In this document: positions 14,909 through 20,701 of the stretch, in pieces
How positions within the stretch are numbered: position 1 is the first letter of the stretch
How the letters are laid out: each line of letters begins with the position of its first letter
Source: UBA11869 sp964544965
GTDB lineage: Bacteria > Pseudomonadota > Gammaproteobacteria > Eutrophobiales > Eutrophobiaceae
NCBI GenBank assembly: GCA_964544965.1
Contig: CAZJED010000027.1
Location: forward strand, 1 to 20,701
Length of the DNA stretch: 20,701 nt
Direction: 5' to 3'
Notes under the pieces: generated by a model
Told to the model about the DNA's origin: nothing
Seen by the model: the letters and a program-made list of their open reading frames with translations, nothing else
Databases searched by the model: none
Translations under genes and position numbers: made by a program

Positions 14909-14925
14909 ATATCTAATATATATTC

Positions 14926-15994
14926 ATGACAATTGCATTTATTTCAAAAATATTTATTAAAAAAGTCTGGCACTCTAAGAATATTTTCAGTGTATTGCTG
15001 CTTCCATTAAGCTGGCTGTATATATTTTTTATTCGAATTAGATCTTTGCTCTATAGCATCGGTTTTTTCTCAATAACCAAAATCAATGTTCCAGTAATTA
15101 TCGTTGGAAATATTGTTATTGGAGGTAGCGGAAAAACACCTCTTGTTATTTGGCTATCCAAATATTTTAAGAAAAAAGGCCACATTCCAGGGATTATTAG
15201 TAGAGGATATGGCGGCACGTATAGCTCAGACACTCAATTTGTTAAACCTACTAGTGACCCTTTATTGGTTGGCGATGAACCAGTTTTAATTGCAAAAAAT
15301 ACGCATTGTCCTGTTATTGTTGGTAAAAAACGCGCTAAGGCGGCAAAAGAATTAGTCGAAAAACACANNNNNNNNNNGTGATGATGGAATACAGCATTAC
15401 TCACTGGCTAGAGATATTGAGATAGTCGTTATTGATGGCGAAGATCCTTTTGGAAATTGCTATTGTCTTCCCGCAGGTCCTTGCAGAGAACCTAAATTAA
15501 AGCCATTTTTTAGCGCTGATTTCATCGTCAATACATATAGGGGGTATAGTGATATACCTCATTCTGCTCTCATAGATCATTTAGAAGTAACTTATAATAA
15601 ACTGGGGCTTACAGTTCAACCAAAGACTATAATGCGTTATATTTATAAGGAATTGAAATCAGTAATGACACCATCAAAAACACTTCCAATATCAGATTTA
15701 CATGGCAAAACTTTACATGCTGTTGCTGGTATACATGATCCCTCTCATTTTTTCTCTTATTTACGTAACCACAAATTTAATTTAATTATTCATCAATTTT
15801 CTGATCATCATATCTTCACTAAAGAAGATATAAAATTTGATGATAATTTTTCAGTAGTTATGACTGAGAAAGATGCTGTAAAATGTTCAAAATTTTCAGA
15901 TAGTAGGCATTGGTACGTACCAGTTGACGCTGAATTAACCGAATCATTTGCTGATGCTTTAGATAATTATATGGAGAAGATATTAAATGGATAA
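14926..15994 (+). CDS. lpxK: Tetraacyldisaccharide 4'-kinase (lipid A), interrupted by an assembly gap
   Basis: LpxK adds the 4'-phosphate to the lipid A disaccharide on the inner face of the inner membrane. The N-terminal part has a membrane helix (about 22-38, LLLPLSWLYIFF), then the P-loop GNIVIGGSGKTP (61-72), SRGYGG, GDEPVLIA and VGKKRAKAAKELVEKH. After ten Ns, the frame resumes with DDGIQHYSLARDIEIVVIDG, then GNCYCLPAGPCREP and ends with VVMTEKDAVKC...WYVPVDAEL. All family blocks are present on both sides, so the gene is probably intact. The two halves are in different frames across the Ns, which shows the N count is arbitrary. Its stop overlaps the ycaR start by 8 bp. Confidence 0.9.
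15368..15377. other. Assembly gap (10 Ns) inside lpxK
   Basis: Ten consecutive Ns. Upstream codons are in the frame of position 14926, while the family sequence downstream (DDGIQHY from 15380) is one base out of that frame. By comparison with E. coli LpxK, eight residues should separate EKH from DDG. That suggests about 21 missing bases (or 18 if one residue shorter) rather than 10. Confidence 0.98.
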
Positions 15995-16184
15995 AAAGAT
16001 ACTTGATATTTTAGTTTGCCCTGTTACCAAGGGGTCATTGATTTATGATAAGAAAAAACAAGAATTAGTTTCTAAATCAGCACGTCTCGCATACCCTATT
16101 CGCGATGATATACCAATAATGCTAGAGGATGAAGCAAGAACAATTAGCGAAGAAGAACTGGAAAACTTAAATAGTGACAACTAA
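15987..16184 (+). CDS. ycaR: Trm112/YcaR family small protein
   Basis: This 65-residue protein is of the Trm112 family: DKKILDILVCPVTKGSLIYD, then KQELVSKSARLAYPIRDDIPIMLEDEAR. Only one cysteine (C11) remains of the CPxC-type zinc site; the second is replaced in CPVTK, a common bacterial variant. Its role in bacteria is unclear; eukaryotic Trm112 activates methyltransferases. It is wedged between lpxK (8-bp overlap) and kdsB (11-bp overlap), a conserved order in Gammaproteobacteria that ties it to lipopolysaccharide assembly genes. Confidence 0.92.
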   Translation: MDKKILDILVCPVTKGSLIYDKKKQELVSKSARLAYPIRDDIPIMLEDEARTISEEELENLNSDN

Positions 16185-16914
16185 TTTTTCTATAATTATT
16201 CCAGCTAGATATAATTCCACCAGGCTTCCAGGAAAACCATTACTACTTATAAACAATAAACCATTAATTCAGCATGTATTTGAAACAGCTTCTGCTACAG
16301 AGGCTAAAAAAATTATTATCGCAACAGATAATGATAAGATCTGTAATAAAGTAGAATTATTTGGTGGTAAAGCAATATTAACTTCAGCTAGTCATGAATC
16401 AGGAACTGATAGAATTGCTGAAGTGGTAGAAAAATTAAATTTTAATGATGAAGAAATAATCATCAACCTTCAAGGGGATGAATTTGGCTTGTCACCGTCA
16501 TTAATAAATAAATTAGCATCGAACTTATCAGAAAACAAAGATTTTGATGCAGCGACATTGTGTAAACGCATTGATAATATAAACGAATACACAGATCCTA
16601 ATATAGTTAAAGTTGTTTTTAATTCTAAAAATAAAGCTCTTTATTTTAGCCGTTCTCCAATACCTATTGATAGAAATGGTAATTTACCAAATGAAGTTTA
16701 TAAACATATAGGAATTTATGCATATAGAGTTGAGTATTTAAAAAAAATTACTAATTTTGAGAAATGCGAGATAGAAATCTCCGAACAGTTAGAACAACTA
16801 CGTATTATATATAATGATGGTAAAATTCATTTAGATATTGTTGAAGAAGCTAGTAATATTGGCATTGATACTGAAGAAGATCTAGAGATTGCTCGTTCCT
16901 ATAGAGGGAATTAA
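16174..16914 (+). CDS. kdsB: 3-deoxy-manno-octulosonate cytidylyltransferase (CMP-Kdo synthetase)
   Basis: This 246-residue nucleotidyltransferase activates Kdo with CTP for attachment to lipid A. Motifs include IIIPARYNSTRLPGKPL (7-23), IIIATDNDKI, SHESGTDRIAEVVEKL, LQGDE (99-103) with the metal-binding D102, KHIGIYAYR and SEQLEQLR. The final GIDTEEDLEIA carries the second metal-binding aspartate. One oddity is QGDEF where nearly all relatives have QGDEP. The enzyme could instead use 8-amino-Kdo, as in Shewanella, since sequence alone does not settle the sugar. The start is GTG, inside the ycaR coding sequence (11-bp overlap). It ends 14 bp from convergent infA. Confidence 0.92.
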   Translation: MTTNFSIIIPARYNSTRLPGKPLLLINNKPLIQHVFETASATEAKKIIIATDNDKICNKVELFGGKAILTSASHESGTDRIAEVVEKLNFNDEEIIINLQGDEFGLSPSLINKLASNLSENKDFDAATLCKRIDNINEYTDPNIVKVVFNSKNKALYFSRSPIPIDRNGNLPNEVYKHIGIYAYRVEYLKKITNFEKCEIEISEQLEQLRIIYNDGKIHLDIVEEASNIGIDTEEDLEIARSYRGN

Positions 16915-16928
16915 AAATATAATCTTAA

Positions 16929-17147
16929 TTATTTAGCTCTGTATGTAATTCGACCTTTGGAAAGATCATAAGGAGTCATTTCAACAGTCACTTGATCTCC
17001 CGTAAGAATTCGTATGTAGTGTTTACGCATTTTTCCTGAAATATGAGCAGTAATTAGATGTCCGTTTTCTAATTCCACCCGAAACATTGTGTTTGGCAAT
17101 GTTTCTACAACTGTTCCTTCCATTTCAATTTGATCTTCTTTAGCCAT
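16929..17147 (-). CDS. infA: Translation initiation factor IF-1
   Basis: This 72-residue OB-fold protein is full length: MAKEDQIEMEGTVVETLPN, then FRVELENGHLITAHISGKMRKHYIRIL, GDQVTVEMTPYDLSKGRITYR. It binds the ribosomal A site during initiation. It follows aat on the same strand, 76 bp downstream, an order common in Proteobacteria, but the arginyltransferase gene (ate) often found between them is missing. The 76-bp spacer is AT-rich and may carry its own promoter, though I could not pick one convincingly. Confidence 0.97.
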   Translation of the reverse strand: MAKEDQIEMEGTVVETLPNTMFRVELENGHLITAHISGKMRKHYIRILTGDQVTVEMTPYDLSKGRITYRAK

Positions 17148-17223
17148 ATATTTTCTCTAACCTAAAAAAAGGTGTGATTTTGCACTAATTTTATGAAACT
17201 GCATAGTTATTTTGATTATTCTT

Positions 17224-17931
17224 TTATTCAAAGACTGCTTTACTATAATTACAGTAATTATCTAAAACTTTACTGAATTTATTTCGCTCAATAAGTCTTG
17301 CCCCAAGTGTCAGAAGATGATTAGAGCTTACCTGACAGTCAATAAACTGGAATTTCATTTTTTCAAGTCGGCGCGAAAGATAAACTAGTGCAATTTTTGA
17401 TGCATTCGATTCTTTGCTGAACATTGATTCACCAAAAAATATTTTACCCATAGCAATTCCATATAAACCGCCAACAAGTTTTGTATTGTTCCAGCATTCA
17501 ATAGAATGTGCATAACCAGAGTTATGTAGATGAGTGAATGCAAATTTCATATCATTAGTCATCCATGTGTCATTATTAGTTCTATTTACAGAACATTCGT
17601 TAATAACATTTTTAAAATCATGATTGAATGTGATTTTAAAATGCCTTTTTTTTAGACATTTTTTAAGACTATGTGAAATATGAAGCTCATTTGGCTTAAT
17701 TACACACCTTGGATTTGGCGACCACCATAAAATGGGTTGGCCTTCATTATACCAAGGAAAGATTCCTTTTTTATATGCACAAAGTAATTTTTTCTCAGAG
17801 AGAGTTCCGCCTATCGCAAGCAAACCATTCGGATTTTCCAATGAATCGCAAATATCAGGAAAATCTTCCGCCATTTTCTTTTTTTTAACAAGGTATAAAA
17901 GTTTTTTATTATTATTTTTAACGTTATACAT
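17224..17931 (-). CDS. aat: Leucyl/phenylalanyl-tRNA--protein transferase
   Basis: This 235-residue N-end-rule enzyme attaches Leu or Phe from aminoacyl-tRNA to proteins with N-terminal Lys or Arg, marking them for ClpAP. Signatures are PNGLLAIGGTLSEKKLLCAYKKGIFPWYNEGQPILWWSPNPRCV (about 34-77), SGYAHSIECWN, LVGGLYGIAMGKIFFGESMFS and FIDCQVSSNHLLTLGA. The N-terminus is lysine-rich (VKNNNKKLLYLVKKKKMAED). Initiation at M20 is unlikely, because the LLYLVKKKK stretch falls where relatives have their conserved first strand. It precedes infA and follows the secreted hypothetical gene by 23 bp. Confidence 0.93.
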   Translation of the reverse strand: MYNVKNNNKKLLYLVKKKKMAEDFPDICDSLENPNGLLAIGGTLSEKKLLCAYKKGIFPWYNEGQPILWWSPNPRCVIKPNELHISHSLKKCLKKRHFKITFNHDFKNVINECSVNRTNNDTWMTNDMKFAFTHLHNSGYAHSIECWNNTKLVGGLYGIAMGKIFFGESMFSKESNASKIALVYLSRRLEKMKFQFIDCQVSSNHLLTLGARLIERNKFSKVLDNYCNYSKAVFE

Positions 17932-17954
17932 TAAGTTATTTCTTTAAATAAGAA

Positions 17955-18509
17955 TTATGGATTTATATTAATTTCTTTTCCAATAACACTTAGAGCTGCT
18001 CTTTTTGATCCTGTCAAGGAGAAACTTGTTTCCTTATAATTTCCATTATCTAGAACAAAACGAAAAGTTATTACATTCCCGTTAAGTAGGGCGTCAAGCG
18101 AAAGTGAAGTAATGTTTTTATTAGTTATATACCCTAAAATAAATTCACTCCAATTTGATTTAGATATACATGGAGCATCATTAAAAGAAGTATTTTTTAT
18201 TAATGTTAAATCAACTTGATATGTAGGACAGATATTTTTAGAGAAAAGATTTAGCTTCGAGTTGAGCGTAAAACGCACTCTAATTGCGCCTACAGCATCC
18301 TTATAAATTTCTAAACTATACCCTTTTTTATTTTCTGTAAATGCAACTCTTGTTTTTTCATCGCTACTTAGGTTTTCATGAGACACAATATGCCATTGAC
18401 CCATTGATGCTAAAGGCGCACACAATAGTATTAATAAGACTCCTACTCTTAAATAAGAATACTTTCTTTTGAAATATATATAGTTATATTTTAATTTTAT
18501 ATTCATCAC
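17955..18509 (-). CDS. Secreted protein of unknown function
   Basis: This 184-residue protein has a long basic n-region (KLKYNYIYFKRKYSYLR), a hydrophobic core (VGVLLILLCAPLA) and probable cleavage near residue 36, so it is exported. There is no lipobox, since C30 is preceded by ILL. The mature part is rich in beta-type sequence and has two cysteines (C94 and C114) that could form a disulfide. The C-terminal stretch, LLNGNVITFRFVLDNGNYKETSFSLTGSKRAALSVIG, faintly recalls the end of IalB-type periplasmic proteins. This resemblance is weak and I do not assign the family. It is head to head with the deacetylase-like gene across 69 bp, so the two may share regulation. Confidence 0.65.
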   Translation of the reverse strand: MMNIKLKYNYIYFKRKYSYLRVGVLLILLCAPLASMGQWHIVSHENLSSDEKTRVAFTENKKGYSLEIYKDAVGAIRVRFTLNSKLNLFSKNICPTYQVDLTLIKNTSFNDAPCISKSNWSEFILGYITNKNITSLSLDALLNGNVITFRFVLDNGNYKETSFSLTGSKRAALSVIGKEININP

Positions 18510-18578
18510 TCGACAAAAAGCCTATACAATAAACATGCATACCACATTTTATATTAAATTAACAAATTTTATAACAAA

Positions 18579-19646
18579 ATGAACCGTAGAAATTTTATTG
18601 GCAGCATAATTTCTGCCTTATTATATGTATATCAGACTCGACTTGCTGCTGTTGAAGAATCAAGCGAATCTATAGACTCTTATTTCAAAAAACCAGATTT
18701 AATGAAGAATAATACGGCTATTATTACAGACCCAATATTTCTGGAGCATCATATTGCTCCTAATCATCCAGAAACACCTGAAAGAATTGAGTATATTCAA
18801 AAAGCAATATCTGAATGCAATTTATCGAGAATAACAGCAGAAATTAATTCTACAGTTGATGTTTTTGAGTGGATCAGAACAGTGCATACTTTGGAGCATA
18901 TTGAGTCAATCAAGAAATCATTACCAATTGCTCACAAAGTGGCGTCAGCAGGAGTACGCGCATCACTTTTGGGTGTTGATAAGGTCGCAACAAAAGAATT
19001 AACTAATGTGTTTTGTGCAACAAGACCCCCAGGCCATCATGCATTGAATACCGGCAGGGAGGAGGGGTTTTGCTATTATAATAATATAGCAATTGCAGCA
19101 AAATATGCGCAAGAAAAATATAATCTCAAAAAAATATTAATTATTGATTGGGATTACCATCATGGTAATTCCACTGAGGCTATATTTTATGAAGACCCAA
19201 ATGTATTATTTTTTTCCACACATGATGAATTTGCATATCCAGGTACTGGCGATCCTGCAAAGAAAGGCCATGGAAATGGGAAGGGGCTAAATATTAATGT
19301 TCACTTACCATGTGGAGCCACTGATAAGATGATAATTGATAAGTTTAATACTATCTTATTACCAGCTGCCAGAAAATTTAAACCTGACTTAGTATTAATT
19401 TCAGCTGGATTTGATAGTAGACAGGATGATTTGTTAGGGTGTTTTTCAATTACAGATGATGGTTTTGTAAGATTAACTAAGATTGCTATGAATATAGCAA
19501 ATGAGTTTTGTGATGATCGTTTAGTTTCAATATTAGAGGGTGGTTATAATCTTCAGGGTAATGCAAAAGCTGTTGTTATACATGCATCAACATTAGAAAG
19601 AAATATCTTTGCCGATTCTGCATTTAGTGTATCAGGTTGTAGATAA
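18579..19646 (+). CDS. Histone-deacetylase-fold amidohydrolase with an apparent Tat signal
   Basis: This 355-residue enzyme belongs to the zinc-dependent arginase/deacetylase superfamily. Active-site blocks are all present: HPETPERIEYI, RPPGHHA (149-155, catalytic H153 and H154), GFCYYNN, DWDYHHGN (zinc ligands D192 and H194), SAGFDSR (D279, third zinc ligand) and LEGGYNL (catalytic Y323). Bacterial members deacetylate polyamines, acetoin-related or other N-acetyl substrates; the substrate here is unknown. The N-terminus MNRRNFIGSIISALLYVYQT, followed by RLAA, looks like a twin-arginine signal (RRNFI, hydrophobic core, basic residue before AxA-like site). A restart at M42 would give a cytoplasmic enzyme. 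No good ribosome binding site is visible at either ATG. Confidence 0.9.
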   Translation: MNRRNFIGSIISALLYVYQTRLAAVEESSESIDSYFKKPDLMKNNTAIITDPIFLEHHIAPNHPETPERIEYIQKAISECNLSRITAEINSTVDVFEWIRTVHTLEHIESIKKSLPIAHKVASAGVRASLLGVDKVATKELTNVFCATRPPGHHALNTGREEGFCYYNNIAIAAKYAQEKYNLKKILIIDWDYHHGNSTEAIFYEDPNVLFFSTHDEFAYPGTGDPAKKGHGNGKGLNINVHLPCGATDKMIIDKFNTILLPAARKFKPDLVLISAGFDSRQDDLLGCFSITDDGFVRLTKIAMNIANEFCDDRLVSILEGGYNLQGNAKAVVIHASTLERNIFADSAFSVSGCR

Positions 19647-19667
19647 GTAGTTGTCTAGTTTCAAGTG

Positions 19668-20009
19668 TTACTGAGAGTCTGCATCAGTATTTGGTTTTGT
19701 ATAAACTGGGAAAGGCATAATATTTTCACTTTTCTCATTTCCATCAGAAATTTTTGCAGTACCCTGTTTTTTAACTTCATCAATTCTAATAATTGAATGC
19801 ATTGGTATGTACGTTCGTTCCACACCGCTGAATTCATTTTTTAAATTTTCTTCTGTAGGATCAACAACAACAGATGTTTTTTCTCCAAAAAGTAGTTTTT
19901 CTATCTCAATAAAACCAAACATTGCACTATGGTGAACATTTTTTGCATAAATCTCATAAACTTTTCCTTGATTATGAAATAAGATTTTGTAGATTTTATT
20001 TTCAGACAT
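19668..20009 (-). CDS. DUF1820 family protein
   Basis: This 113-residue protein matches DUF1820 clearly: KILFHNQGKVYEIYAKNV, then HHSAMFGFIEIEKLLFGE, VVVDPTEENLKNEF and VERTYIPMHSIIRIDEVKKQG. The tail (SDGNEKSENIMPFPVYTKPN) is hydrophilic. It is soluble, with no signal or cysteine, and its function is unknown; the family is almost confined to Gammaproteobacteria. It lies 72 bp downstream of the AbgT-family gene on the same strand and converges on the deacetylase-like gene. Confidence 0.92.
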   Translation of the reverse strand: MSENKIYKILFHNQGKVYEIYAKNVHHSAMFGFIEIEKLLFGEKTSVVVDPTEENLKNEFSGVERTYIPMHSIIRIDEVKKQGTAKISDGNEKSENIMPFPVYTKPNTDADSQ

Positions 20010-20081
20010 TTTTAATTTTTTTTGACTATAAGGATTATTTATTTATATTCAGAAAATATATCATAGCATAATTTATCAAAA

Positions 20082-20701
20082 TCAAGGTAATTGATACAGT
20101 AAGTTCCCGCCGGGACCTAATGGCCAACCCATTTCTATCCAAAATAGTAGTAAAAATAACCATGATATAAGAAAAGAAATAGCGTAGGGCAGCATCATGG
20201 AAATTACAGTACCAAGCCCTGACCCATGTACATATTTTTTAACTTCCATTAATATAATAATCATATAAGGGTTCATCGGCGTAATAACATTACTTACCGA
20301 GTCACCTATTCTATAACTTACTTGAGTTAACTCTGGACTGATTCCGATTTGCATAAGCATAGGGACAAAGACTGGTGCAAAAAATGCGTATTTTGCAGAA
20401 GAGGAACCAATAAACAGGTTGACAAAAACAGCCATCAAAACAAAACAACTGAGTAATATTGAATTTTCAATACCTAGATTTTTTAGAAATTCTCCACCAG
20501 ATATAGCTAAAATATGTCCTAGCCCAGAATAATTAAAAGCAGCGATAAATTGAGATGCAAAAAATGCAAGCACAATATAGGGGCCTAATTTACTTAAAAC
20601 TTCACCAAGCATTACAGCAATATCTTGAGTATTTTTGATATTCTTATTTATTACTCCATAAGTTAATCCTGGAATAAAAAAAATAATAAAAAGCAGCGGT
20701 A
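20082..20701 (-). CDS. abgT: AbgT-family transporter, C-terminal part (runs off the window)
   Basis: The frame stays open to the right edge, so about 205 C-terminal residues of a roughly 500-residue inner-membrane protein are visible. Matches to the AbgT family include GLTYGVINKNIKNTQDIAVML, YIVLAFFASQFIAAFNYSGLG, the SSSAKYAFFAPVFVPM hairpin and GDSVSNVITPMNPYM. The tail is LLLFWIEMGWPLGPGG. E. coli AbgT imports p-aminobenzoyl-glutamate, while MtrF and YdaH are reported as sulfonamide efflux pumps, so direction and substrate are open. The gene context (DUF1820 downstream) does not help. Confidence 0.9.
   Translation of the reverse strand, partial: PLLFIIFFIPGLTYGVINKNIKNTQDIAVMLGEVLSKLGPYIVLAFFASQFIAAFNYSGLGHILAISGGEFLKNLGIENSILLSCFVLMAVFVNLFIGSSSAKYAFFAPVFVPMLMQIGISPELTQVSYRIGDSVSNVITPMNPYMIIILMEVKKYVHGSGLGTVISMMLPYAISFLISWLFLLLFWIEMGWPLGPGGNLLYQLP

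Noticed and set aside
15368..15994. lpxK as a frameshifted pseudogene
   Set aside because: The frame change coincides exactly with a run of Ns, and all conserved blocks are present on both sides, so it is an assembly gap rather than a mutation.

Overview
The window is a compact, AT-rich (roughly one-third G+C by eye) bacterial chromosome segment. It carries core housekeeping genes and has no tRNA, rRNA, CRISPR array or insertion sequence that I can see. Several genes point to a Gammaproteobacterium: ParE/ParC of the E. coli type, an EF-P with the lysine of the beta-lysylated kind, LolC/LolD, LpxK-YcaR-KdsB, Aat-InfA, XseB-IspA and a DUF1820 protein. Short intergenic gaps, overlapping genes and low G+C fit a streamlined, perhaps marine, lineage. 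I cannot name a genus from the sequence. A run of ten Ns inside lpxK shows this is a draft or metagenome-type scaffold.

Layout, left to right. Positions 1-77 may hold the tail of a membrane protein. A single-domain MazG-type hydrolase (168-587, +) converges on a small secreted BamE-like protein (580-879, -). A minus-strand operon, xseB-ispA-folE2 (2987 down to 1013), covers exonuclease VII, isoprenoid and folate/tetrahydrobiopterin-type functions. It diverges from a plus-strand cluster (3191-5592) of a rubredoxin-less rubrerythrin, a GlpC/HdrD-like iron-sulfur protein and a DUF3501 protein. The 203-bp region between them holds two good sigma-70-type promoters and a perfect 19-bp inverted repeat, with a rho-independent terminator between the first and second genes of the cluster. 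This is the most interesting regulatory and functional unit in the window.

Next come parE, parC and efp (5671-10467, +), meeting tsaB (-) tail to tail. Divergent from tsaB is a lipoprotein-export pair, one LolC/E-type permease and LolD (11250-13170, +). Then a DUF2062 membrane protein (-) precedes an envelope run exbB-exbD-lpxK-ycaR-kdsB (13849-16914, +), which covers proton-driven energisation, lipid A 4'-kinase, and Kdo activation. infA and aat (-) follow.

The right end holds a secreted protein of unknown function (17955-18509, -). It is head to head with a histone-deacetylase-fold amidohydrolase that carries an apparent twin-arginine signal (18579-19646, +). Last come a DUF1820 protein and the C-terminal part of an AbgT-family transporter (both -) running off the window.

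The main points for follow-up are the rubrerythrin cluster and its operator, the apparently exported deacetylase-like enzyme, the single LolC/E permease (a possible LolF-type exporter), and the assembly gap in lpxK, whose ten Ns do not match the reading frame.
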